Shown here: one piece after another, positions 6,204 through 14,021 of the stretch | Position numbering within the stretch: the stretch's first letter is position 1 | Layout: each line of letters opens with the position of its first letter | NCBI GenBank assembly: GCA_027484495.1 | Contig: JAIXSW010000345.1 | Span: 1-19,807 of the forward strand | DNA: 19,807 bases | Direction of reading: 5' to 3' | Source: Gammaproteobacteria bacterium | Lineage (GTDB): Bacteria > Pseudomonadota > Gammaproteobacteria > Enterobacterales > Alteromonadaceae | Program-made: the position numbers and the translations under genes | Notes under the pieces: generated by a model | Database searches by the model: none | The model's input: the letters and a program-made list of their open reading frames with translations, nothing else | What the model was told of the DNA's origin: nothing

Positions 6204-8801
6204 TTGAAGGAATTAACTCCACGCGCATCGAACCGGCAGCATTCCGGCCAAATTCGTCGCCTGACATCGCTGTTAAAGAAATACCAGCTTGCCTATGCGG
6301 TACAGCAGGCATTGCTGAATTTGTCTGAGCTGGCCAGCACCCTGACCGATATGGCTCAGTTCTATCCAAAAATACATAGTCTTGTAAATCAATATCTTGC
6401 CGCAGATAATTTCTTTGTTGTGTTAATAGACCCGCCCAGCGGCCGGTTTCAGGTGGAATATTACGCCGATGAGATGGATTCGCTGGATGCCAGCCAGCTG
6501 GATCCTGCCGACTTTGCCAAAGGCATGACCGGCTATGTTTGTCGGACCGGTCAGCCGCTGCTATGTGACGCTGATAAATTCCGCCAGTTGATTGCGGCCG
6601 GCGATATCGAATCTCAGGGCACGCCCAGCCACCACTGGTTGGGCGTGCCATTGCGCCGGGGTCATTTAGTGATCGGCGTGATGGCCGTGCAACTCTATGA
6701 AGAGGGCAGGCTTTATGAACAACATGACGTTGATTTACTGACAGAAATTGCGATGCATACTGTGACAGCCATCGATCGGGTGAAAAGCCGCGAGTTGCTG
6801 GAGCAAACGGTACGTGAGCGCACCCGCCAGTTACAAAATACTAATTTGTCGTTGCAACGCGAGATCCGTGAACGCAGCAATGCGGAAAAGCTGCAGGCAG
6901 CGTTGTATAAAATCTCCGAACTGACGGCGACTGAGCCGGATATGACGGCTTTTTACCGGCAAGTGCACCAGATCCTCAGTGGCCTGATGCCTGCAGACAA
7001 TTGCTACATTGCGTTGCTGGATGAAAGTGGTAAATCACTGAGTTTCCCCTTCTTTGTGGATCAATATTGTCCGCCGGCGACGGAACGACCGCTACGCAAA
7101 GGCTTCACTGAATATGTGTTGCGGGTGGGCGAAGCCCGGCTGATCAACAAAGAACTATCAGATCTGTTAGTGGCGCAAGGCGAAGTGATTCGTTTAGTGC
7201 AAGATAATGCAGGCAGTCCCCTGCCGCACTCCACCAGCTGGTTGGGTGCTCCCTTGCTGATTGAGCAACAGGCTTTAGGTGTGATTGCCGTGCAGTCCTA
7301 TTTCCAGGATTACATCTATGGTGATAACGAACTGAATATCCTGCGTTTTGTATCGCAACATATCGCTGTGGCTATTCAGCGCCGCCTGAACATAGAACAG
7401 CAAAAACTGCATCAGGAAGATCTGGAACGCAAGATCTTTGAACGCACCCGTGAACTGCGGCAGACCAATTTGTTTTTGCGTCTGCAGGTGGAAGAACGGA
7501 AAAAAGCTGAAGAAAAGTTATTCCACGAAGCCAATCATGATGCCTTAACCGGTCTCGCCAACCGGCAGATGTTTATGCTGCAGTTAAAGCAAAAGTTTGC
7601 ACTGCGTAATCGCGAAACAAATCTGAAATTTGCGCTACTTTTCATCGATTTAGATCGGTTTAAGCTGATTAATGACACCATGGGCCACCATGCCGGTGAC
7701 GCCTTCCTGATTGAGATCAGCAAACGGTTATTACTGACCGTACGCGAACATGATTTGGTCGCCCGCCTGGGCGGCGATGAATTTGTCGTGTTGCTGACAC
7801 AGTTACAGCAAGAAGCCGATGCAGAAGATGTTGCTGATCGCATCATCGAAGCGGTGCGCCAGCCGATGGTATTGCAGGGCCAAAGCCTGTATTCCGGCGC
7901 TTCGATCGGTATTGCGCATTATGATGCCAGTTACACTAATGCCGACGGCATGCTACGGGATGCTGATGCAGCAATGTATCAGGCGAAATCTTTAGGCCGG
8001 AATCGTTTTGTGATTTTTACCGAATCGATGCGCCAGCAATTACTCCAAGAGTTGTCACTGGAACAGGCGTTACACCAGGCTGTCAACGAACAGCAGTTTT
8101 CTGTCGCCTACGACCCAATCATTTGCAGTGAAAAACATCATACGCTGGGTTATGCCGCCCGGATGCAATGGCAGCACCCTAAGCTAGGATTGCAGCAGGA
8201 TTTCTGCCAGCAAGCCGCGCAGGCAGGCGTTCTGGCTCAAATTGAACTGCAACTATTACAGCAAATTCTGGATTTACTCTGCAGTCAGCCGCAACCCGCA
8301 GTGATTTGTCTACCCTTGTGTGTGCAGCATCTGACCCATCCGGTGCAGTTTGACCGTTTGCAGAAGTTGTTGGCTGCCCGAACGCAAGTACTACATCGGT
8401 TGAGCCTCGGGTTTGCCGAATTTGAGCTGATGAAGCTGAATAACACCGCGCTGAGTTATCTGCATAATCTGAAACGATTGGGGGTGCGGCTGACGCTGGA
8501 AAACTTTGGCGCCGATATGATGCCACTTGGTTTATTGACCGGTTATCCGTTTGATTTTGTTCGGTTAGAAGCCAGTTTTTGTCGCAGTCTGCTGCGCCAG
8601 AGCCAAAAACGGCAGTTGTTGGATCTGCTGATCACGCTGGCGCAAAACTACAAATTCCGCATCATTGCCGACGGCATTGACGATCACGCGGTGCGTGAGC
8701 TGCTGGTCAATGCCGGTTGTTGTTACCTGCAAGGCCAGCTGGTGAGACAGTTACAGCCTTCGCAGCAAGAAGAATCAGTCTTTCTTCAGCAACTGGCGTA
8801 A
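6204..8801 (+). CDS. GAF-GAF-GGDEF protein with degenerate EAL domain (c-di-GMP signalling)
   Basis: Probable cytoplasmic diguanylate cyclase of 865 residues with no membrane segment. GAF 1 (about 48-192) and GAF 2 (about 246-392) resemble each other ('LAADNFFVVLID' / 'MPADNCYIALLD'; 'WLGVPL' / 'WLGAPL'). Each is followed by a helical coiled-coil linker (about 193-235 and 396-440, both with ER-TR-L..TNL). The GGDEF domain (about 443-606) keeps FIDLDRFK, an intact GGDEF (523-527) and the inhibitory I-site RxxD (R514-D517) five residues before it. The EAL domain (about 614-853) has lost its catalytic signature: EAL reads AAR (651-653), the DDFG site reads ENFG (766-769), and K-x-D in the D-x-x-K-x-D position reads R-L-E (787-789). 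It should not cleave c-di-GMP. The start is TTG at 6204 (AGAG 7 bases upstream), the first start after an in-frame stop; the exact start is uncertain. Confidence 0.88.
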   Translation: MKELTPRASNRQHSGQIRRLTSLLKKYQLAYAVQQALLNLSELASTLTDMAQFYPKIHSLVNQYLAADNFFVVLIDPPSGRFQVEYYADEMDSLDASQLDPADFAKGMTGYVCRTGQPLLCDADKFRQLIAAGDIESQGTPSHHWLGVPLRRGHLVIGVMAVQLYEEGRLYEQHDVDLLTEIAMHTVTAIDRVKSRELLEQTVRERTRQLQNTNLSLQREIRERSNAEKLQAALYKISELTATEPDMTAFYRQVHQILSGLMPADNCYIALLDESGKSLSFPFFVDQYCPPATERPLRKGFTEYVLRVGEARLINKELSDLLVAQGEVIRLVQDNAGSPLPHSTSWLGAPLLIEQQALGVIAVQSYFQDYIYGDNELNILRFVSQHIAVAIQRRLNIEQQKLHQEDLERKIFERTRELRQTNLFLRLQVEERKKAEEKLFHEANHDALTGLANRQMFMLQLKQKFALRNRETNLKFALLFIDLDRFKLINDTMGHHAGDAFLIEISKRLLLTVREHDLVARLGGDEFVVLLTQLQQEADAEDVADRIIEAVRQPMVLQGQSLYSGASIGIAHYDASYTNADGMLRDADAAMYQAKSLGRNRFVIFTESMRQQLLQELSLEQALHQAVNEQQFSVAYDPIICSEKHHTLGYAARMQWQHPKLGLQQDFCQQAAQAGVLAQIELQLLQQILDLLCSQPQPAVICLPLCVQHLTHPVQFDRLQKLLAARTQVLHRLSLGFAEFELMKLNNTALSYLHNLKRLGVRLTLENFGADMMPLGLLTGYPFDFVRLEASFCRSLLRQSQKRQLLDLLITLAQNYKFRIIADGIDDHAVRELLVNAGCCYLQGQLVRQLQPSQQEESVFLQQLA

Positions 8802-10790
8802 ACGGTCCAGATGGGCCAGACCGGTTTGCTGGCGCTGTTCTTCCGTTTTCATTGGTGCCGCTTTCGCCCATTCCAAATCATCCTGCGGTAATTCATCGAG
8901 AAAACGGCTTGGTTCTGGTTTGATGACTTCACCATATTGCCGCCGTTCGCGGGCATAGGTAAATATCAGTTCGCGCTGAGCACGGGTAATGCCAACGTAA
9001 GCCAGCCGGCGTTCTTCTTCGACATTGTCTTCATCAATGCTGGTCTGGTGCGGCAAAATGCCCTCTTCCATCCCGACCATAAAGACATAAGGAAACTCGA
9101 GCCCTTTGGAGGCGTGTAGCGTCAGCAGTTGTACCTGATCGGCATCGTCCTGCTGTTCCTGCCGCTCCATCATGTCGCGCAGGGTCAGTTTGGTGACGAC
9201 TTCGGCCAGTGTCATTGGCTCGTGTTCTTCATCGCCTTTGAGCATCTCGGTGATCCAGCGAAACAGCTCATTGACGTTTTTCAACGCCATTTCTGCCGCT
9301 TTCGTGCTGGCACTGGTTTCAAACAAATAAGCTTCGTACTGGCTTTGCCGGATCAAATCCCGCACGGCTTCTGCCGGCTCAGCCCGGACCGCGTTGTCGG
9401 CCAGCGCGACTATCCAGTTGGCAAAATGGCGCACGCAAGCCAGGCTCTTCGCGGACAGCTCGTCTGACAGTTCCGGCGCACAACAGGCGTCAAACAAGCT
9501 GATATGCAGCTGATTGGCGAGGCTGCCGATCTTCTCCAGCGTCGCTGCACCAATTTCGCGTTTGGGTGTGTTGATAATGCGCAGCAGCGCGTTGTCGTCA
9601 TCCTGATTCACCAACAGACGCAGGTAAGCCATGATGTCTTTGATTTCACTGCGGGAAAAAAACGACGTGCCACCGGAAATTTTATACGGAATGCGGTTGG
9701 TCATCAGCGCTTTTTCGAACACGCGGGCCTGATGGTTGCCGCGATACAAAATGGCATAGTCGCGGTACTGGCTGCGGTTTAAAAAGCGGTGCGAAATGAT
9801 TTCTGCCACCACTTTTTCCGCTTCGTCTTCTTCGTTGCGCGTCGGCAACACTTTCAGCGGTACGCCATAACCCAATTCACTGAACAGCGCTTTGTCATAT
9901 TCGTGTGGGTTGTTGGCGATCAGAATATTGGCGGCTTTCAGTATGCGCTCGCAGGAGCGGTAATTCTGCTCCAGTTTAATCACGCGCAAATTGGGGAAGT
10001 CTTTACCGAGTAACACCAGATTCTGCGGTTTGGCGCCGCGCCAGGAGTAAATTGACTGGTCATCGTCACCTACCACGGTAAAGCGCTGGCGTTCGCCAAC
10101 CAGCCATTTCACCAGTTCGTACTGACTGGTGTTGGTGTCCTGATATTCATCGACCAGTAAATAGTGGATCTTCTGTTGCCAGCGTGTCCGCACGTCGAGA
10201 TTGGACGCAAACAACAAAGTCGGCACCATGATCAGGTCGTCAAAATCGAGGGCATTGTAGGCGCGCAGTTGCTGGGCATATTGCGCATAAATGTTGGCAA
10301 AACTAATCGACTGCGCATCGGTTGCGCTGGCCAGCGCTTGCTGCGGCAGCATTAAATCGTTCTTCCAGCTGGAGATTTTGCTTTGCAGCGCGCGCAGTAA
10401 ATCTTTGTCGCCGAGCAGTTCGTTCTCCGTTAGTTCTTTCAGCAGTGCCATGCTGTCCTGATCATCGAACAAAGTGAAATTGGCTTTGTAACCAATGGCT
10501 TTGTGTTCTTTTTTGATGATCTCAAGGCCCAGCGTGTGGAAGGTCGATACGGTCAGGCCGCGTAATTTGGTCCGGTCGAGCGTATGCCCAATCCGCTCTT
10601 TCATTTCGCGGGCGGCTTTGTTGGTAAAAGTAACCGCAGCGATATGCCGCGCCGGCATCTCGCACTCTTCAATCAGATAAGCAATTTTATTAGTGATCAC
10701 CCGGGTCTTCCCCGAGCCGGCGCCAGCCAGCACCAGACAAGGTCCGGCGATATATTTCACCGCGTCATTTTGTTGCGTATTCAGTTTCAT
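8775..10790 (-). CDS. rep: ATP-dependent DNA helicase Rep
   Basis: Superfamily 1A 3'-5' helicase that clears proteins ahead of the replication fork and restarts stalled forks. At 671 residues it is nearly the length of E. coli Rep (673). Motifs: Walker A GAGSGKT (23-29), VTFTNKAA (Ia), DEYQDT (214-219), GDDDQSIYSWRGA (241-253), LEQNYRS (IV), LTLHASKGLEF (V) and VGITRAQREL (VI). The order and the short C-terminus favour Rep over UvrD or PcrA. The last 27 bases overlap the end of the converging GGDEF gene. The ATG at 10790 has no clear ribosome site (AAAACTCTG upstream), which suggests weak translation. Confidence 0.95.
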   Translation of the reverse strand: MKLNTQQNDAVKYIAGPCLVLAGAGSGKTRVITNKIAYLIEECEMPARHIAAVTFTNKAAREMKERIGHTLDRTKLRGLTVSTFHTLGLEIIKKEHKAIGYKANFTLFDDQDSMALLKELTENELLGDKDLLRALQSKISSWKNDLMLPQQALASATDAQSISFANIYAQYAQQLRAYNALDFDDLIMVPTLLFASNLDVRTRWQQKIHYLLVDEYQDTNTSQYELVKWLVGERQRFTVVGDDDQSIYSWRGAKPQNLVLLGKDFPNLRVIKLEQNYRSCERILKAANILIANNPHEYDKALFSELGYGVPLKVLPTRNEEDEAEKVVAEIISHRFLNRSQYRDYAILYRGNHQARVFEKALMTNRIPYKISGGTSFFSRSEIKDIMAYLRLLVNQDDDNALLRIINTPKREIGAATLEKIGSLANQLHISLFDACCAPELSDELSAKSLACVRHFANWIVALADNAVRAEPAEAVRDLIRQSQYEAYLFETSASTKAAEMALKNVNELFRWITEMLKGDEEHEPMTLAEVVTKLTLRDMMERQEQQDDADQVQLLTLHASKGLEFPYVFMVGMEEGILPHQTSIDEDNVEEERRLAYVGITRAQRELIFTYARERRQYGEVIKPEPSRFLDELPQDDLEWAKAAPMKTEEQRQQTGLAHLDRLRQLLKKD

Positions 10791-11002
10791 CAGAGTTTTC
10801 AGTCACAAAAAGCCGGGTGGTCCGGTCAGGCGCCGCTCGCAGCAGGCAGATGGCGCTTTGGTGGTCGCGCAGCTGGTCGCGCACCTTGTCGCATAAGAGG
10901 GCGCTAGTGTAGCCCAAAGCAGACAGCATCAGAAGATCCGGCATTTTAATTCAGCGGGTCAGCCTTGAAAAAACAGTCGCCAGCGCCATGTACAGCCCTT
11001 AC

Positions 11003-11028
11003 ACTGAGGCATCAATCACGACCTCAGT
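11003..11028 (+). promoter_or_regulatory. Hairpin just before the ubiK ribosome site
   Basis: Perfect 7-base arms ACTGAGG (11003-11009) and CCTCAGT (11022-11028) with a 12-base loop end two bases before the AGGGAG ribosome site at 11031. If transcribed it would sit at the entry to the ribosome site. A regulatory role is inference. Confidence 0.35.
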
Positions 11029-11042
11029 TCAGGGAGTCTGAC

Positions 11043-11303
11043 ATGCTGGATCCGAAGAAAATTGAAGACATTGCGCGCCAGATCGGTGCGTCCATTCCGC
11101 CAAAATTCCGTGAAGTGGCCGACGATGTCGAAAGCAAAGTCAAAGCCGTACTGCAGGCCAAACTGAGCTCGCTGGATTTTGTCTCACGGGAAGAATTTGA
11201 CGTGCAGCGCCAGGTGTTATTGCGCACCCGCGAAAAACTCGAAGCGCTGGAACTGCAGGTCCAACAACTGCTGGCTGCTCAAGCCACTGATAAAACTGAA
11301 TAA
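11043..11303 (+). CDS. ubiK: Ubiquinone biosynthesis accessory factor UbiK (YqiC/BMFP family)
   Basis: Small coiled-coil factor that works with UbiJ in aerobic ubiquinone synthesis and binds lipid. The 86-residue protein starts MLDPKKIEDIARQIGASIPP, the typical N-terminus with an amphipathic helix, and ends in a heptad-rich helix (about 44-80: 'SREEFDVQRQVLLRTREKLE') as in the family. The start is the ATG at 11043, with AGGGAG (11031-11036) 6 bases upstream. The frame stays open further up to a TTG at 10965, but that extension (MKKQSPAPC..) is unlike the family. The next gene's ribosome site overlaps the UbiK stop, so the three genes to 12252 look co-transcribed. Confidence 0.92.
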   Translation: MLDPKKIEDIARQIGASIPPKFREVADDVESKVKAVLQAKLSSLDFVSREEFDVQRQVLLRTREKLEALELQVQQLLAAQATDKTE

Positions 11304-11312
11304 GGAGCCATC

Positions 11313-11465
11313 GTGGACGATTTTGACCTGGATTTAGACCATCTGGATTTTGACGCCGCCGCAGAAAACAACGCGGCCAAACTGGCCGCAGCAGACGCAG
11401 CTGCCGCTGCGGCAGAAGCGTTACCGGACGAAGACGATTGTGCCGGCGGTGCCTGTAAAATCTGA
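11313..11465 (+). CDS. Small acidic alanine-rich protein, unrecognised
   Basis: A 50-residue frame with GTG start directly after ubiK. AGGAG (11303-11307) overlaps the UbiK stop codon and lies 5 bases before the GTG, an excellent ribosome site. The protein has three parts: an acidic-hydrophobic repeat (DDFDLDLDHLDFD, residues 2-14), an alanine-rich helix-prone middle (15-37) and a tail DEDDCAGGACKI with two cysteines (43 and 48). It has one or two basic residues against about 14 acidic ones, and no signal peptide or membrane helix. The paired cysteines near the C-terminus could bind metal or form a disulfide; this is inference. The downstream esterase start overlaps its end, which suggests translational coupling. 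I know of no named family. Confidence 0.65.
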   Translation: MDDFDLDLDHLDFDAAAENNAAKLAAADAAAAAAEALPDEDDCAGGACKI

Positions 11466-12252
11466 CCCGATCCGGGGAGCTGTGGCGCTGGCTTTGGGGC
11501 TGGTGTCGGGTCTGCTGGCAGGCTGGTCTGCGCCAGGCCTTGCTGCCACTGCTGACTGGCAGCGGATCCACAGCCCGCAACTGCAATACGACCTGCAATA
11601 TCAGGCAGTGCCGAGTCCGGATTACCAGCCGGGCGACCCGGTGTTGTATGTCACTGACGGTGCCTGGTATGCCGATCCGGGCCAGCTGCCTGAGCTGATC
11701 CGGCAACTGCGAAATGAAGGCAAGATCCGGCCCTTGTTGCTGGTACTGGTGGATGCGCGGGATCCGGCGGATTTAACCGTCAACCGGCGTCATCAACAAT
11801 TTATGTGTAACCAGCAGTATGCGGCGTTTTTCCGCGATACGTTGCTGCCCGCCATACAAACACAATATCAACCATCGACTGCACGAACAGACCGGGTGAT
11901 CCTGGGTTTGTCCTTTGGCGCTATTAATGCCGCCTGTTTTGGCCTGTTGCTGCCCAATCAGTTTGGCAATCTGGCTATGCAATCGCCCGGCAATAAAGAC
12001 CATCTGGCGGTACTGACTAAGCTCTATCAACAACAGCCACTGTTACCATTAAAGATGTCGTTGTCCTTTGGTACCCTCAACGACAATCTCGGCGCCGGCC
12101 GCAAGTTCCATCAGGCTTTGCAGCAAAAAGGCTATGCGGTGGCCTACCAGGAAGTCCGTTTTGGCCATAACTGGCACAACTGGCAACCTTTGCTGGATGA
12201 CATATTGCTGCATTTTTTCCCGCCAGTGTCTAAGTCCGAACTTACCAATTAA
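11449..12252 (+). CDS. Secreted alpha/beta-hydrolase esterase (Fes/IroE-like, putative esterase family)
   Basis: Probable periplasmic carboxyl-esterase; members of this family include siderophore esterases and S-formylglutathione hydrolases, and the substrate here is unknown. Counting from the GTG at 11449 it has 267 residues. Residues 1-33 look like a signal peptide (VPVKSDPIRG, then a hydrophobic run, then APGLAA). The mature part shows 'PVLYVTDGAWYAD' (strand with oxyanion region), the nucleophile elbow G-L-S-F-G with Ser155 in 'VILGLSFGAINAACFG', a candidate acid Asp212 in 'GTLNDNLGAGRKF' and a candidate His240 in 'VRFGHNWHNW'. The frame is open back to 11350, but that part runs inside the small acidic gene. 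The start could also be GTG 11440 or 11482; GGGGAG sits at 11474. The overlap with the preceding gene suggests coupling. Confidence 0.78.
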   Translation: MPVKSDPIRGAVALALGLVSGLLAGWSAPGLAATADWQRIHSPQLQYDLQYQAVPSPDYQPGDPVLYVTDGAWYADPGQLPELIRQLRNEGKIRPLLLVLVDARDPADLTVNRRHQQFMCNQQYAAFFRDTLLPAIQTQYQPSTARTDRVILGLSFGAINAACFGLLLPNQFGNLAMQSPGNKDHLAVLTKLYQQQPLLPLKMSLSFGTLNDNLGAGRKFHQALQQKGYAVAYQEVRFGHNWHNWQPLLDDILLHFFPPVSKSELTN

Positions 12253-12358
12253 TCGTTTTTAGCGATTGCATATATTTATTTATATCGTTTTTTAAATTTA
12301 TGTAATGACCCTAAGCTGATCAGGCAGGAAAGAGCTGACTCAGACAGAGGACAACAAC

Positions 12359-13879
12359 ATGTACAAAAAAACGTTAGTCGCGTTAGCGATACTCACTCAG
12401 GTAAGTGCTAGTTTCGCCCTCCAGGCGCAAACTCTGACCAAAGACAATGGCGCACCGGTCGGTGATAACCAGAATTCCATCACGGCAGGTCCAAACGGCA
12501 GCACCTTGCTGCAAGACGTGCATTTAATCCAGAAATTACAACGCTTTGCCCGGGAGCGGATCCCTGAACGTGTCGTGCATGCCCGTGGCACCGGCGCGCA
12601 TGGCGAATTTGTTGTCAGCCAGGCGATCCCGGATTTAACTATCGCCAGTCTGTTTGCCGAGACCGGGAAAAAGACGCCGGTATTTGTGCGGTTTTCGACC
12701 GTGATCCACGGTAACCACAGCCCGGAAACGCTGCGCGACCCGCGTGGTTTTGCCACCAAGTTTTATACCGATCAGGGCAACTGGGATTTAGTCGGCAATA
12801 ACCTGCCGGTATTTTTTATCCGCGATGCGATCAAGTTCCCGGATATGGTGCACTCGCTGAAACCGTCACCGGTTGACAATCTGCAGGATCCGAACCGCGT
12901 CTTTGATTTTATGTCGCAAGACCCGGCCTCGACTCACATGCTGACGCAGGTGTATTCAGACCTCGGCACGCCGGCCAGCTACCGTGAAATGGATGGTTTT
13001 GGTGTCCACGCCTTTAAATTCATCAATGCCAAAGGCGAAACCACTTATGTGAAGTTCCAGTGGAAATCACAACAGGGCATCAAGAGTCTGAATGCAGATC
13101 AGGTCGCCAAAGTGCAAAGCATGGACTTTAACCACCTGACGCGTGATTTATACAAAGAAATCAACGCTGGCAATTTCCCAAAATGGGACCTGTACGTGCA
13201 AACGCTGAAACCTGAACAGTTGGACGACTTCAGTTTTAACCCGCTGGACGCGACCAAAGTCTGGCCCGGTGTGGCAGAGACCAAAGTCGGCACTATGACG
13301 CTGAACCGGATGCCAGATAACTTCTTCCAGGAAACGGAGCAGGCCGCCTTTGCGCCAGCCAATCTGGTGCCCGGCATTGAGCCGTCAGAAGACCGTCTGT
13401 TGCAGGGCCGGGTATTCAGTTACAGCGACACGCAAATGTATCGCCTCGGTGCCAACCATCAGCAGTTGCCGATTAACCGGCCGCTGGTTGCTGTTAACAG
13501 CAACAATCAGGATGGTGCGATGAACTATGGCAACACCAAATCGAATGTGAACTACGAGCCGACCAGTATCGAGCCAAAACCAGCATTGGCAGCTGCCCGC
13601 GCCGTGGCCACGCCGCTGTCGGGCACTGTGCAGCAGCAGATCATCGCCAAGACTGACAATTTTAGTCAGGCCGGCGAGTTCTACCGTCAGCTGGACAAAA
13701 CCGCGCAGCAGAACCTGGTGCGCAATCTGGCCGGTGATTTGGGCGCGGTCCGTGACAGCAGCACCAAACACAAAATGTTGGCGCATTTTTACAAGGCCGA
13801 TGTGAATTACGGCACTGCGCTGACCAAAGCGGTTAAAGGCGATATCAAGACTGTGAAAGCGGTGGCGGCAACGCTGTAA
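12359..13879 (+). CDS. Exported heme catalase (clade 3, KatB-like)
   Basis: Breaks hydrogen peroxide into water and oxygen, here probably in the periplasm. It has 506 residues, the length of a small-subunit catalase plus a signal peptide (MYKKTLVALAILTQVSASFALQAQ). The heme and catalytic residues are present: distal His74 in 'RVVHARGTGAHGEF', the Asn of 'GNWDLVGNNLPVFFIRD' (147 or 148), and proximal Arg350 and Tyr354 in 'GRVFSYSDTQMYRLG'. AGAGGA lies about 8 bases before the ATG. The upstream spacer is very AT-rich; I see no clear OxyR box. The next gene encodes an exported ankyrin protein, as in the katB-ankB pair of Pseudomonas aeruginosa, where AnkB is needed for full KatB activity. Confidence 0.95.
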   Translation: MYKKTLVALAILTQVSASFALQAQTLTKDNGAPVGDNQNSITAGPNGSTLLQDVHLIQKLQRFARERIPERVVHARGTGAHGEFVVSQAIPDLTIASLFAETGKKTPVFVRFSTVIHGNHSPETLRDPRGFATKFYTDQGNWDLVGNNLPVFFIRDAIKFPDMVHSLKPSPVDNLQDPNRVFDFMSQDPASTHMLTQVYSDLGTPASYREMDGFGVHAFKFINAKGETTYVKFQWKSQQGIKSLNADQVAKVQSMDFNHLTRDLYKEINAGNFPKWDLYVQTLKPEQLDDFSFNPLDATKVWPGVAETKVGTMTLNRMPDNFFQETEQAAFAPANLVPGIEPSEDRLLQGRVFSYSDTQMYRLGANHQQLPINRPLVAVNSNNQDGAMNYGNTKSNVNYEPTSIEPKPALAAARAVATPLSGTVQQQIIAKTDNFSQAGEFYRQLDKTAQQNLVRNLAGDLGAVRDSSTKHKMLAHFYKADVNYGTALTKAVKGDIKTVKAVAATL

Positions 13880-13959
13880 GCCGGTGGTCCGGTCCCGTCA
13901 CAGGCAGGAATGGCGGGATCTTCTGAGTGTTTAAGTCCTGCGGGGCCCTTTGGCTCCTT

Positions 13960-13992
13960 CCTGCAATTAGGGTTGGGCTTCGCAGGCATTTT
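13960..13992 (+). terminator. Possible weak terminator between catalase and ankyrin genes
   Basis: CCTGC (13960-13964) can pair with GCAGG (13982-13986) around a 17-base loop, followed by CATTTTTT. The stem is short and the loop long, so it may only attenuate read-through from the catalase gene into the ankyrin gene. Confidence 0.3.
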
Positions 13993-14021
13993 TTGGTTAG
14001 AACAGCTCCGGGAGATTTCAG

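Noticed and set aside
10965..11042. N-terminal extension of UbiK from a TTG
   Set aside because: The extension is unlike the family, and the ATG at 11043 has a clear AGGGAG ribosome site.
11350..11448. Longer N-terminus for the esterase from an ATG at 11350
   Set aside because: It is Gln/Pro/Thr-rich, lies inside the small acidic gene in another frame, and would put residues ahead of an obvious signal peptide.
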